64,000 bases of DNA from Porticoccaceae bacterium (GTDB lineage: Bacteria > Pseudomonadota > Gammaproteobacteria > Pseudomonadales > Porticoccaceae): contig JAQWIR010000010.1 in NCBI GenBank assembly GCA_029248755.1, positions 39,638-103,637 of the forward strand, written 5' to 3'. The notes under the pieces are model-generated. The model ran no database searches. It saw nothing but the letters and a program-made list of their open reading frames with translations, and was not told the origin of the DNA. The position numbers and the translations under genes are program-made. Positions 8,150 to 17,100 of the stretch are shown here, in pieces (within the stretch, counting starts at the first letter, position 1; every line of letters begins with the position of its first letter).

Positions 8150-10186
8150 TTAATGCATAACCTTATGATATTCTCTAGCCAATAAAGTTGTGGGAACCAA
8201 AAGTAATAATAAGAATAATAGCACCCAACGTCCAATATGCTTTCGCTGCTCAGCCATAGGCTCAGCTATATAAGTTAGAAAATTGGTTAGATCGTATACA
8301 GCTTGATCATATTCAGCCTCACTCAAGGTACCTTTTTCCGCCAGCGTAAAACGCCCACAAGGATCATCTAGCAAGTCTTCTCCGGTAAGAAGATCTCGCT
8401 TAATACCACCATTACTAGCAATTACTGGCCCTGGGGCACATTCTTGTAAACCCTGCAAATCCAGGAGTGCATGGGGCATACCGACATCTTTAAATACTCT
8501 ATTGTTAACTCCTAGCGGCCTTGAATGATCAACATAGAAATTCTTTAAATAGGTGTAAATCCATTCTGGAGAACGAGAGCGAGCAACCAATGTTAAGTCG
8601 GGAGGAACAGCGCCAAACCATTCTTTAGCATTATCAGCTGGCATGGAGATTTCCATTAAATCCCCAATTTTTTGACCGCTAAACACTAAATTATCCATCA
8701 TTAGGTTGTGTGGGATTTTTAAATCATCTGCAACGCGCTCCCACCTTGAGTACTTGAACGAGTGACAACCCATGCAATAGTTAACCGCTATATTCGTCCC
8801 GCGCTGCAAGGACGCATAATCAGTTAACTCTGCCGTAAAAGGGTCGCAATCTATAGCCCCACAAGATTTTCCACTTTCAGCACCTACTGCCTTAATTGGC
8901 AGTACCACCATTAAAATAACCAGAAGAAGTGCACCTGTGGTTTTCCAGAAACCCATACCTCCGTCCATGGTAATTCTATCGGGTTCAGGCTTGGTCGTTT
9001 CATAACGAGTCCAGAAATAAATCCCAACAAAATAGCCAAAGTATAAAATTGTACAAACCTGGGCTAACAGGGTTCGTCCATCTGTGGGTGCTTTAACACC
9101 TAGATAACCAAGAATAATAAAGCAAGCAACAAATACCAAAATAGCGATTCGACTAATAATACCTTTGTAGCGGATTGAGCGTACAGGACTACGATCCAGC
9201 CAAGGCAATACAAATAAAACGGCAATCGCCGCTGCCATGGTAATAAATCCACCTAGCTTATCAGGAACTGCACGCAACATTGAATAGAACGGTGTGAAAT
9301 ACCATACAGGGGCAATATGCTCTGGGGTTTTTAATGAGTTAGCAATTTCAAAATTCGCATACTCGAGGAAATAACCTCCCATTTCTGGCATAAAGAACAA
9401 AATCGCACAGAAGACAAAGAAAAATACCACCAATGGCGCTATCTTTGTAACCACGAAATAGGGATAAAACGGCAGGCCATCAATAGGATTACCATCTTTA
9501 TCTTTGTATTTCTTGATACTCACGCCATCTGGGTTATTTGAGCCCACATCATGGAGCGCAATAATATGCATAACCACAAGAGCCAATAGGATAATCGGCA
9601 TAGCAACAACGTGCAGTGACATAAAACGATTGAGAGTAATTCCAGAAATTAAGTAATCACCACGAATCCACTGAACAATATCTTCACCTACAACAGGTAT
9701 AGCCCCAAACAGTGAAATAATAACCTGGGCACCCCAGTATGACATTTGCCCCCAGGGCAACACATAACCCAAGAATGCTTCTGCCATTAGTGCTACATAA
9801 ATTGTCATTCCAAAGATCCAGACCAGCTCTCGAGGCGCCTTATATGAACCGTAAATAAGACCACGAAACATATGTAAGTAGACAACAATAAAAAAGGCTG
9901 ATGCGCCGGTGGAGTGAGCGTAGCGGATAATCCAGCCCAGCTCTACATCACGCATAATATATTCAACTGAAGCAAAAGCTTGCTCTGCAGAGCCTTGATA
10001 ACTCATTAACAGCCAAATACCAGTAACCAATTGAATCACTAGAACGACAAGTGAAAAAATACCAAAAAGATACCAAAAATTAAAGTTTTTGGGCGCGTAG
10101 TATTGCGCCATATGGCGATTCCACTCACGCTTGAGCGTGGGCAAGCGCGAATCAAGCCATGCTGCAAAACCAGTTTCATTACTCAT
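8150..10186 (-). CDS. cytochrome b / cytochrome c1 fusion of the bc1 complex
   Basis: One 678-codon frame encodes both catalytic membrane subunits of ubiquinol:cytochrome c reductase. Residues 1 to about 408 are cytochrome b, with paired haem-ligand helices (AHSTGAS...HMFRG; SLHVV...HIIALHDVG) and the Qo motif PVWY, the beta/gamma variant of PEWY. Met411 begins a signal-peptide-like stretch ending AVGA/ESG near 436. It is followed by a cytochrome c1 domain with CMGCH at 471-475, the ligand region VGMPHALL, and a C-terminal membrane anchor. The start overlaps the petA stop by one base (TAATG). A fused gene (fbcH) that is cleaved after translation is known from Bradyrhizobium. In gammaproteobacteria petB and petC are normally separate. 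Confidence 0.93.
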   Translation of the reverse strand: MSNETGFAAWLDSRLPTLKREWNRHMAQYYAPKNFNFWYLFGIFSLVVLVIQLVTGIWLLMSYQGSAEQAFASVEYIMRDVELGWIIRYAHSTGASAFFIVVYLHMFRGLIYGSYKAPRELVWIFGMTIYVALMAEAFLGYVLPWGQMSYWGAQVIISLFGAIPVVGEDIVQWIRGDYLISGITLNRFMSLHVVAMPIILLALVVMHIIALHDVGSNNPDGVSIKKYKDKDGNPIDGLPFYPYFVVTKIAPLVVFFFVFCAILFFMPEMGGYFLEYANFEIANSLKTPEHIAPVWYFTPFYSMLRAVPDKLGGFITMAAAIAVLFVLPWLDRSPVRSIRYKGIISRIAILVFVACFIILGYLGVKAPTDGRTLLAQVCTILYFGYFVGIYFWTRYETTKPEPDRITMDGGMGFWKTTGALLLVILMVVLPIKAVGAESGKSCGAIDCDPFTAELTDYASLQRGTNIAVNYCMGCHSFKYSRWERVADDLKIPHNLMMDNLVFSGQKIGDLMEISMPADNAKEWFGAVPPDLTLVARSRSPEWIYTYLKNFYVDHSRPLGVNNRVFKDVGMPHALLDLQGLQECAPGPVIASNGGIKRDLLTGEDLLDDPCGRFTLAEKGTLSEAEYDQAVYDLTNFLTYIAEPMAEQRKHIGRWVLLFLLLLLVPTTLLAREYHKVMH

Positions 10187-10791
10187 TAAGCTACCTCCGA
10201 ATCAACACCAATAACCAACACATCATCAGACTCATAATTGTGCGGTGGAATCTCTAAATTTGTAGGCGCTGGTTTGTTCACAAAAACACGACCAGACATA
10301 TCGAAAGTCGATCCGTGACAAGGACAGAAAAATCCGCCTAACCAATTATCGCCACCTAAATCAGCAGCACCCACATCTGGCCTGTAAATAGGCGCACAAC
10401 CAAGATGCGTGCAAAGCCCTACAAGCACTAAAACGTCTTCTTTTCCTTTAAGCGACCTAGCATTACCCATGATATAGGTAGGCTGATTAGCACTTTCCGA
10501 TGTAGCATCTTTAAGAGAATCCGAATCAATTTGGTTAATAGCCTTTAGTGATTCGAGAGTTCGACGCACAATATAAACTGGCTTTCCGCGCCACTCTACG
10601 ACTAGTCTTCCACCGGCTTCTAGGTTAGAGATATTCACTCTAACTGGAGCTCCAGCTGCTTTAGCTTTAGCACTTGGCTGCCATGAGGCAACAAAGGGTA
10701 TGGCTGCCCCGACTACACCGGCTCCGCCGATAACACCTGTGGCTCCCAGCAAAAATTTACGACGACTTTGGTTGATACCGTCATTACTCAT
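10186..10791 (-). CDS. petA: Rieske iron-sulfur subunit of cytochrome bc1
   Basis: The 2Fe-2S subunit of the bc1 complex, which takes electrons from ubiquinol at the Qo site and passes them to cytochrome c1. Seen: twin-arginine signal/anchor SRRKFLLGATG, and cluster motifs CTHLGC and CPCHGS. The start at 10791 has AGGGAG seven bases upstream. An upstream in-frame ATG at 10839 would put a non-family extension before the Tat motif and is rejected. It is first of the petA-petBC operon, with its own promoter at 10858-10886. Confidence 0.95.
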   Translation of the reverse strand: MSNDGINQSRRKFLLGATGVIGGAGVVGAAIPFVASWQPSAKAKAAGAPVRVNISNLEAGGRLVVEWRGKPVYIVRRTLESLKAINQIDSDSLKDATSESANQPTYIMGNARSLKGKEDVLVLVGLCTHLGCAPIYRPDVGAADLGGDNWLGGFFCPCHGSTFDMSGRVFVNKPAPTNLEIPPHNYESDDVLVIGVDSEVA

Positions 10792-10822
10792 GACGCTCTC
10801 CCTTACAAAAAATGGAATGTAG

Positions 10823-10842
10823 ATCATGCCAGAAAGCATGAT
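10823..10842. repeat. inverted repeat in petA leader
   Basis: Arms ATCATGC and GCATGAT (7 bp, perfect) separated by six bases, lying between the predicted petA transcription start and its ribosome binding site. It could be an operator or an mRNA hairpin. I recognise no regulator for it. Confidence 0.5.
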
Positions 10843-10857
10843 TATTTAGGTTAAGCT

Positions 10858-10886
10858 ATTATACTCTAAATCTGTTTTTTTAGCAA
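10858..10886 (-). promoter_or_regulatory. sigma-70 promoter of petA-petBC
   Basis: On the minus strand: -35 TTGCTA (10886-10881), a 17-base spacer, and a consensus -10 TATAAT (10863-10858). Transcription would start near 10851 and read into petA at 10791. It lies downstream of the rpsI terminator, so the bc1 genes have their own promoter. Confidence 0.75.
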
Positions 10887-10930
10887 TACTGCATATGCGC
10901 GCAAAAAAGATAAGTCTATGATTTTAAAGC

Positions 10931-10959
10931 AAAAAAAAGCCCGACAAATTTGCCGGGCT
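10931..10959 (-). terminator. Rho-independent terminator after rplM-rpsI
   Basis: On the minus strand the stem AGCCCGGCAAA/TTTGTCGGGCT is followed by a run of Ts (the As at 10931-10938). It lies 19 bases past the rpsI stop. Confidence 0.85.
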
Positions 10960-10977
10960 CTTCTAATTCTTGGTAAA

Positions 10978-11370
10978 TTAACGCTTGGAGAACTGTGGGC
11001 GCTTTCTTGCTTTGTGCAGACCCACTTTCTTACGTTCAACTTGACGAGCATCACGAGTCAAAAAGCCTGCCTTTCTTAGAGAAGGACGAAGATTTTCATC
11101 ATATTCGACTAATGCACGTGCTATACCATGACGGATAGCGCCAGCTTGTCCAAAACTGCCGCCGCCTGAAACTGAAATTTTTGCGTCAAACTTTCCAGCT
11201 AACTCCACCACATCGAATGGTTGACGAACAATCATTCGAGCAACTTCACGACCAAAATAAGTATCCAATGAGCGATCATTTACATGAATTTCGCCCTTAC
11301 CGCTTTTTAAAAACACACGTGCCGCTGATGTTTTACGTCGGCCGGTGCCATAATATTGAGTGTCTGCCAT
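10978..11370 (-). CDS. rpsI: 30S ribosomal protein S9
   Basis: Small-subunit protein S9, whose C-terminal tail reaches the P-site tRNA. Seen: [43 protein letters not shown], and the basic tail [11 protein letters not shown] ending in the conserved Lys-Arg. At 130 residues it is the standard length. It follows rplM by 12 bases and is followed by a terminator. Confidence 0.98.
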   Translation of the reverse strand: MADTQYYGTGRRKTSAARVFLKSGKGEIHVNDRSLDTYFGREVARMIVRQPFDVVELAGKFDAKISVSGGGSFGQAGAIRHGIARALVEYDENLRPSLRKAGFLTRDARQVERKKVGLHKARKRPQFSKR

Positions 11371-11382
11371 GATTTATTTCCG

Positions 11383-11811
11383 TTACAGTTCTAGGGTCTG
11401 AGGCTGTTGTGCCGTATGAGGATGTTCTGAACCAACATATATTTTCAGTTTTCTGAACATCTCACGACCAAGTGGACCTTTTGGCAACATGCCTTTGACA
11501 GCTGATTGAAGAACGCGCTCTGGCGCTTTATCCAACAACTTTTCAAAACTGATATCCTTAATACCACCGGGATATTCAGTGTGAGAATAATAAATTTTGT
11601 TCTTGGCTTTATTACCAGTCACCGTTATTTTCTCGGCGTTAACCACGACGATATAATCGCCTGTGTCAACGTGAGGCGTGTATTCTGGCTTGTGTTTGCC
11701 ACGCAAGCGTGTCGCAACTTCTGTTGCCAATCGACCCAGTGTTTTACCGGCCGCATCTACAACATACCAATCGCGTTCTACTGTTTCTGCTTTTGCACTA
11801 TAAGTTTTCAT
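11383..11811 (-). CDS. rplM: 50S ribosomal protein L13
   Basis: Large-subunit protein L13, early in 50S assembly. Seen: [45 protein letters not shown] and GMLPKGPLG. The start at 11811 matches the family N-terminus and has AGGA four to five bases upstream. A longer in-frame extension to 11937 is not family sequence and crosses the promoter. rplM and rpsI form the usual pair. Confidence 0.98.
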   Translation of the reverse strand: MKTYSAKAETVERDWYVVDAAGKTLGRLATEVATRLRGKHKPEYTPHVDTGDYIVVVNAEKITVTGNKAKNKIYYSHTEYPGGIKDISFEKLLDKAPERVLQSAVKGMLPKGPLGREMFRKLKIYVGSEHPHTAQQPQTLEL

Positions 11812-11853
11812 TAGTTCCTGCCTAAGCTTGGGGTATCCCAAAAAAGGGGGCGA

Positions 11854-11882
11854 ATTGTAAAGAGCATATTGCTCTATTACAA
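11854..11882 (-). promoter_or_regulatory. rplM-rpsI promoter inside a near-palindrome
   Basis: On the minus strand: -35 TTGTAA (11882-11877), 17 bases, -10 TACAAT (11859-11854). The same bases form an imperfect palindrome with arms TTGTAA-AGAGC and GCTCT-A-TTACAA (11855-11882), with one unpaired A. The symmetry places a weaker promoter-like pair on the plus strand too. Confidence 0.6.
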
Positions 11883-11974
11883 GAGCTGATTGATGCAAAA
11901 ACCAACTTTTTTTAGTATGGCGGCAATTTTTAGGCAAAAACAGCAGTTTGAATCTCGTTTTAACTATAAATTAA

Positions 11975-13099
11975 CTATAAATCCTTCTCAATCTGATGTG
12001 CCCGAGATAAATATTCTAAACTTTGCATTTCTATCAAGCGGCTTTGCGTTCTTTCAAATTCGAAGGCTAATTTACTGCCATTATAAAGCTTTTCTAAGGG
12101 TAATTCAGCTGCAATCGCGAGCTTTACATTGTGATCATAAAATTCATCAACCAGATTAATGAAGCGTCTTGCACAGTCTTCACTTCCTATATTGAGTTCG
12201 GGAACATTGCTAATCACTACAGCATGGAACTCACAGGCAATATCTATATAGTCATTTTGGCTTCGCGGCCCATCACAAATTGCCAAGAAATCAAACCAAA
12301 TAACATCTGATGTTCTTGCTAACACAGGAATCACTCTATCGTTTATAGTTATAAAGCAATCGCGAACAATATTTTTATCGTTAGTGGCTAGTGTTTCAAA
12401 AATATTTGAAATGGCTTTTTTAGCTTGATCATTTAAGGGGAAGTGATAGAGGAAGGTATTAGTCAATGCTCGAAGACGATAATCTGATCCCCCATCCACA
12501 TTTACCACCTGACAGTGCTGCTCCAACAAAGCAATGGCTGGAAGAAAACGCTGTCGCTGCAAGCCATTTTGGTAAAGTCTAGCAGGCTCTATATTTGACG
12601 TTGCGACTAAACATACTCCTCGTGCAAAGAGCGCCTCAAAAAGTTTGCCCAAAATCATTGCATCTGTAATATCGCTTACAAAGAATTCATCAAAGCAAAT
12701 AACTTCTGTTTCACTGGCAATTTTTTCCGCCACTTTCTCAAGTGGATTTACATGTCCTTTGAAAATACTCAAATCATTGTGAACTCTGCGCATGAAACGA
12801 TGAAAATGAATGCGCAATTTGGACTCAAAGGGAAGAGACTCAAAAAAACTATCCATTAAGTAGGTCTTTCCTCGACCTACACCGCCCCAGAGGTAAAGTC
12901 CACGCTCTGGGGTTTTATTAGGGGTTTTTATAAGCTGCTTCAATTGGGTAATTAAACCGCTATCTTCTATTGTTGCGTTGTTTGCAACCAAACGATGATA
13001 GAGACCATCAAGTAGCTCAACAGCCTTTTTTTGAGCATTGTCTGCAACAAAGCCTTCACGATTTAAGTCGTCATAGTAACGCTGTTTTGGAGTTGTCAT
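11975..13099 (-). CDS. zapE: cell-division ATPase ZapE (AFG1 family)
   Basis: AAA-type P-loop ATPase that interacts with FtsZ and is needed for division under stress in E. coli. Seen: Walker A GGVGRGKT, RIHFHRFMRRVH, Walker B CFDEFFVSDITDA, sensor TSNIEPARLYQNGLQR, and ARRFINLVDEFYDHNVKL near the C-terminus. I start at the ATG at 13099 (MTTPKQRYYDDLN). The upstream ATG at 13111 adds four residues. It lies upstream of rplM on the same strand and divergent from zapG, as in enterobacteria. Confidence 0.94.
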   Translation of the reverse strand: MTTPKQRYYDDLNREGFVADNAQKKAVELLDGLYHRLVANNATIEDSGLITQLKQLIKTPNKTPERGLYLWGGVGRGKTYLMDSFFESLPFESKLRIHFHRFMRRVHNDLSIFKGHVNPLEKVAEKIASETEVICFDEFFVSDITDAMILGKLFEALFARGVCLVATSNIEPARLYQNGLQRQRFLPAIALLEQHCQVVNVDGGSDYRLRALTNTFLYHFPLNDQAKKAISNIFETLATNDKNIVRDCFITINDRVIPVLARTSDVIWFDFLAICDGPRSQNDYIDIACEFHAVVISNVPELNIGSEDCARRFINLVDEFYDHNVKLAIAAELPLEKLYNGSKLAFEFERTQSRLIEMQSLEYLSRAHQIEKDL

Positions 13100-13211
13100 T
13101 AATCTGCACAATGAAATTCGGCAAACAGCACTCTACCTATCCATTCTCGGCAAAACAACCCATAGCTGGATTATTTGTTACTTTGTAATGGACTATGGAA
13201 TAGTTTGAAAT

Positions 13212-13220
13212 TGGTATAAT
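13212..13220 (+). promoter_or_regulatory. extended -10 promoter for zapG
   Basis: TGGTATAAT: a consensus TATAAT with the TGN extension, no good -35, about 75 bases upstream of the zapG start. Confidence 0.5.
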
Positions 13221-13297
13221 GCAGTATAAATCTCTATATTGAGGTACAATATTGCTATCAAACTATATGGCAAGTAGTTAATTTTTTCGAGGGAAGC

Positions 13298-13819
13298 ATG
13301 AGCACGTTAACAATTATTATTACAGCAGCAACATTTTTTCTTATTGGCGCTGGACTTGGGCATCTATTCGCTCGTCAAAATAAATCTGGCGATCATTCTG
13401 TTCGAGATCTAGAGAAAAAACTAACTCAATCTGAGCGTCAGCTAAAAAGCTACCAACAAGAAGTTACTGAACATTTTTTAAAAGTGTCTCACTTAACGTC
13501 AAGCATGTCACAGAGTTATCGACAGATTCATGAGCATTTGGCAACCAGTGCTATCCGACTCGCTAGCCCTGAAATTGGTAGGCAGTTACTAAAATCTGGC
13601 GGTTCTGATCTCAATCTTACCGATGAAGACGGAAATCCATTATTAAATACTGAGGATGTTCAACCCCCTCGTGATTATGCACCCAAAGTTCCGGGCGGCA
13701 TTCTTAGTGAAGACTATGGTTTCACTGAAACCGAAGATAGTAAAAGTCAGCCCGATGCTTCAGGTGAGGGTTCAACTGAAAACGATAACGATGATGACCC
13801 CACAAGCAAAGTAATCTAG
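13298..13819 (+). CDS. zapG: ZapG/YhcB family membrane protein (DUF1043)
   Basis: Inner-membrane protein linked to cell division and envelope growth in E. coli. Seen: one N-terminal membrane helix (IIITAATFFLIGAGLGHLFA), a coiled-coil region (SVRDLEKKLTQSERQLKSY), the family segment YRQIHEHLATSA, then an acidic disordered tail rich in D, E and S. The length of 173 is a little longer than E. coli YhcB. GAGGGAAGC gives a good ribosome binding site. It is divergent from zapE. Confidence 0.9.
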   Translation: MSTLTIIITAATFFLIGAGLGHLFARQNKSGDHSVRDLEKKLTQSERQLKSYQQEVTEHFLKVSHLTSSMSQSYRQIHEHLATSAIRLASPEIGRQLLKSGGSDLNLTDEDGNPLLNTEDVQPPRDYAPKVPGGILSEDYGFTETEDSKSQPDASGEGSTENDNDDDPTSKVI

Positions 13820-13861
13820 TCAAAGTTGACTATTAATGTAAAAGACAGGAGGTCTTAATTA

Positions 13862-14620
13862 ATGCCCAGCAAGATGGATCTTGCTACAAAATTACTTGAA
13901 TTACAGCAAACTTTTTTTCCGAGATCATGTAGTCTGTGCCGAGAAGCATTAAATCCTAAGCAGGAGATTTTTTGCGCAAACTGCATTGAGGATCTGCCCT
14001 ATATTTCTCACAGTTGCATCAGATGCTCAGAGCCATTGCTCACTGCAAGCATTTGCCCTGAATGCCAGAAGGATCCTCCCAATTACAGGCAATGTATTTC
14101 TCTTTGCGATTATAGCTATCCAATCTCATTAGCTATTAATAATATTAAGAAAAACCCTCATGCTCCTGAGACAAAACAACTCAGCCGGATTTTTTCTGAA
14201 TATCTTAGCCGCGCTTATAATGATTCAAACATGCCTGAGATTATGATTCCTATGCCCGCTCATCCATTAAAAATTTTTTCTCGAGGCTTTAACCAAAGCT
14301 ATTTGATCGCGCAGTTTTTATCTATCAACCTAGAAAACACTCTGCTTCGTAATGATATTTGCTTTCGCAAAAAATTAGGAAAACCACAGCGAATGCAAAA
14401 TAGGCAGCAACGCATGAAAATTTTGGCCTCTAGCTTCGGGGTTAAAAAGTCATCTGAGATTCAAGGAAAATCTTTAGCCTTAGTTGATGACGTTGTAACT
14501 ACCGGGTTTACCGCTAAAGCTGTAACAGCAAATTTACTTCAAGCTGGTGCAAAATCAGTTGATTTATGGTGTATCGCAAAAACAAGCTGGCATAATTATT
14601 CAAGCTCGATCAAAATGTAG
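13862..14620 (+). CDS. ComF family phosphoribosyltransferase-like protein
   Basis: ComF/GntX-type protein. The N-terminal 65 residues carry a zinc-ribbon set of Cys pairs (CSLC, CANC, CIRC, CPEC), and the C-terminal PRTase-like domain has the PRPP-binding signature LVDDVVTTGFTAKA. Also seen: MPMPAHPLKIFSRGFNQSYLIA and KPQRMQNRQQRMKI. Family members take part in DNA uptake in some species, and the enzymatic reaction is not established. GGAGG lies eight to nine bases upstream. Confidence 0.9.
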   Translation: MPSKMDLATKLLELQQTFFPRSCSLCREALNPKQEIFCANCIEDLPYISHSCIRCSEPLLTASICPECQKDPPNYRQCISLCDYSYPISLAINNIKKNPHAPETKQLSRIFSEYLSRAYNDSNMPEIMIPMPAHPLKIFSRGFNQSYLIAQFLSINLENTLLRNDICFRKKLGKPQRMQNRQQRMKILASSFGVKKSSEIQGKSLALVDDVVTTGFTAKAVTANLLQAGAKSVDLWCIAKTSWHNYSSSIKM

Positions 14621-14639
14621 GCTTTAAATACTTTGAATA

Positions 14640-15443
14640 ATGGATATACAGGTGAATCAAAAGCAATCCATCGACCTTATCTGGCAAAAAATTGTCACTG
14701 AAACGATTATTGCGCTCGAAAAAGAGCCTATATTACAATCGTTTTTGCAGTCGACTGTCTTAGATCATAGTTCTTTAGCGGAGTCTCTTAGCTTTCACCT
14801 GACAAATAAACTTTCAAATCATGCTTTGCCGTTTGAATTACTTCAGCCATTAATGCACCAAGCGTTTAATCAAGAAAAACTTCTGTTTGCCGTATCAAGA
14901 GATATTCAAGCGACTGTGGATAGAGATTCTGCATGCTCTGTTTACAGTACCCCCTTTCTGTATTTTAAGGGCTTTTTGGCACTGCAAGCTTACCGAGTTA
15001 CTCACAACCTTTGGCTACAGGGAAACCGACCCCTTGCGCTTATGCTACAACATAGTATTTCAACCCATTTTGCTGTTGATATTCACCCTGCAGCTAACAT
15101 TGGTTCTGGTATTTTAATTGATCATGCAACTGGCTTGGTCATTGGTGAAACTGCGGTTATTGAAGATAGCGTTTCAATTATGCAATCAGTTACTCTTGGC
15201 GGAACGGGTAAAGATAGTGGCGATCGTCATCCAAAAATAAGAAAAGGTGTGCTTCTGGGGCCAGGCGCTAAAATTTTGGGCAATATAGAAATTGGCGAGG
15301 GATCAATGGTTGCAGCTTCAAGCGTGGTACTGAAATCTGTTCCGTCTCACTCGATTGTTGCAGGCGTCCCTGCTGAAGTTGTTGGCAAGGCGGATGTTAA
15401 TGAGCCATCAAAGGTTATGAACCACTTTTTTAAGCCCTGCTAG
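14640..15443 (+). CDS. cysE: serine O-acetyltransferase, copy 1
   Basis: Makes O-acetylserine from serine and acetyl-CoA for cysteine synthesis. Seen: an N-terminal helical domain, then a left-handed beta-helix of hexapeptide repeats with DIHPAANIG, IDHATGLVIGETAVI (catalytic Asp/His), QSVTLGGTGK and GDRHPKI. The C-terminus ends in FKPC and lacks the terminal Ile that inserts into CysK in E. coli. A second, different copy lies at 20024-20803. The 3' end overlaps convergent epmA by four bases. Confidence 0.93.
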   Translation: MDIQVNQKQSIDLIWQKIVTETIIALEKEPILQSFLQSTVLDHSSLAESLSFHLTNKLSNHALPFELLQPLMHQAFNQEKLLFAVSRDIQATVDRDSACSVYSTPFLYFKGFLALQAYRVTHNLWLQGNRPLALMLQHSISTHFAVDIHPAANIGSGILIDHATGLVIGETAVIEDSVSIMQSVTLGGTGKDSGDRHPKIRKGVLLGPGAKILGNIEIGEGSMVAASSVVLKSVPSHSIVAGVPAEVVGKADVNEPSKVMNHFFKPC

Positions 15444-16402
15444 CATTGTTTCCAAGGGAACGCTAACACTTCATCAATTGAGCTCACATTACACAGTTGC
15501 ATTAGCAATCGGTCTACGCCCAATGCAACGCCACTACACACTGGAAGACCCGCACGCATGGCTTGATGAAGATTTTCATCTAGGGTTATTTTAGACTTAT
15601 TGGCTTGCTTTCTTAGTCTTAAATCTTCATCAAAACGTTGTTTTTGTTGCTCAGCATCTCTTAACTCAAAATACCCATTAGCTAATTCCATGCCCTCTAA
15701 AAAGACTTCAAACCTACGACTTACCAATCTATTCTTTTCATCCACGTAGGTTTGAGCAAGGGCTGCCTGACAAGCTGGATAATCGACTACAGTTACCAAG
15801 CCACTGGGTAGATTTGGCTCGATCATTTCACTAAAGAGAAGATCTAAGCAGTTTGCGCGTGTTTCATTGGCCCAATCTTTATAGCCTTGATCCAATAGTG
15901 TGGATCTTAGTAATTCAATAGGGACTGTGTGAGGGTCAAAGTTCAGTGCCCGCTCAAAGCAATCGCTATAACTTGTGCGCTCAATAGTAATTTTTGAATT
16001 ATTTAATGTCTTATATGCTTCAGAAATCAACGCTTCAACTTCTGCTATTAACTGATATTCATCCCAACCCACTCGATACCATTCCAGTAGTGTAAATTCT
16101 GGATTATGACGGGAACCTTGCTCTGAATCTCGAAATGCCTTACCTAGATAATATATATCTCCTGATCCAGCGGCGAGCATTCGCTTCATGAAAAACTCAG
16201 GTGAGGTCTGTAAATAACCCAAAGAATTCCCCATTTGGGCATTAATACTTTCAATATTGATATCTGTTACCGAGGTTGTTGCAAGTGACGGCGTGTCAAC
16301 TTCCAGTACCGACCCCTCGACAAAAAATGCACGCAGTAGTGCAAATAATTTTGCTCGTGCCTTCAATATCTCTGGTTTTGCGCTGGGTCCCCAAGTCTCT
16401 AT
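15440..16402 (-). CDS. epmA: EF-P--(R)-beta-lysine ligase EpmA, non-canonical start
   Basis: Class-II lysyl-tRNA-synthetase paralogue (PoxA/YjeA/GenX) that attaches beta-lysine to EF-P Lys34. Seen: VLEVDTPSL, YLQTSPEFFMKRML, FRDSEQGSRHNPEFTLLEWYR and the C-terminal SGVALGVDRLLM. The first canonical start in frame is TTG at 16366. Family-like sequence (ETWGPSAKPEI, compare the E. coli N-terminus with W, PSA and LLKRA) continues upstream to an ATA codon at 16402. That codon is seven bases after GAGAGG, and an in-frame stop lies just before it. I therefore give 16402 as the likely start. A single-base sequence error is the alternative. It follows efp in the same direction. Confidence 0.9.
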   Translation of the reverse strand: METWGPSAKPEILKARAKLFALLRAFFVEGSVLEVDTPSLATTSVTDINIESINAQMGNSLGYLQTSPEFFMKRMLAAGSGDIYYLGKAFRDSEQGSRHNPEFTLLEWYRVGWDEYQLIAEVEALISEAYKTLNNSKITIERTSYSDCFERALNFDPHTVPIELLRSTLLDQGYKDWANETRANCLDLLFSEMIEPNLPSGLVTVVDYPACQAALAQTYVDEKNRLVSRRFEVFLEGMELANGYFELRDAEQQKQRFDEDLRLRKQANKSKITLDENLHQAMRAGLPVCSGVALGVDRLLMQLCNVSSIDEVLAFPWKQC

Positions 16403-16433
16403 GCTATAGCCTCTCTATAATCTCTCTAGGAGA

Positions 16434-17003
16434 TCAATCTTTAGCGCGGCCTTGATATTCACCAGTTCGCGTATCTACTTTGATCACATCCCCTTGATCT
16501 AAAAATAGCGGCACCTTTACAGTTGCACCGGTAATCAGCTTGGCTGGCTTACTGCCACCCTGGGCTGTGTCGCCACGCAGACCGGGGTCTGTCTCAGCAA
16601 TCTCTAGTTCAACATGGATTGGCGGTGTCACAGATAGCGGAGAGCCATTATATAAGGTGACCATACAGGTGTCCTGCTCCTTGAGCCATAATTGAGCATC
16701 ACCAACAGCCGTCTCGGTTGCTTGATGCTGCTCGAATGTATCGGGCTCCATAAAATACCAAAAATCACCGTCTTCATAGAGGTATTGCATATCCATATCC
16801 AGAACATCAGCACCTTCTATTGATTCTCCAGATTTAAAGGTTTTTTCTAATACTCGGCCAGTTTTTAAATTTCGAAGCTTAACCCGATTAAATGCTTGTC
16901 CCTTACCTGGTTTTACAAATTCATTATCCAAGATTGAACAAGGGTCACCGTCAAGCATCACTTTAAGACCGGATCGAAATTCATTGGTGGAATAGTTGCC
17001 CAT
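16434..17003 (-). CDS. efp: elongation factor P
   Basis: Translation factor that relieves ribosome stalling at polyproline. Three domains, 189 residues. The modification loop is [10 protein letters not shown] with Lys34, the residue that EpmA lysylates. Also seen: [25 protein letters not shown] in part, and a C-terminal [22 protein letters not shown]. epmA follows 31 bases later, so factor and modifying enzyme are probably co-transcribed. The partner aminomutase EpmB is not in the window. Confidence 0.97.
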   Translation of the reverse strand: MGNYSTNEFRSGLKVMLDGDPCSILDNEFVKPGKGQAFNRVKLRNLKTGRVLEKTFKSGESIEGADVLDMDMQYLYEDGDFWYFMEPDTFEQHQATETAVGDAQLWLKEQDTCMVTLYNGSPLSVTPPIHVELEIAETDPGLRGDTAQGGSKPAKLITGATVKVPLFLDQGDVIKVDTRTGEYQGRAKD

Positions 17004-17100
17004 TATTATTTGCTCTCAATTATTACTAAAGTTATATGATACCTGATGCGGCCTTTTTTTTAACTAGCCTATGTCTAAAAATGCAAGTTTAAACCCACTT

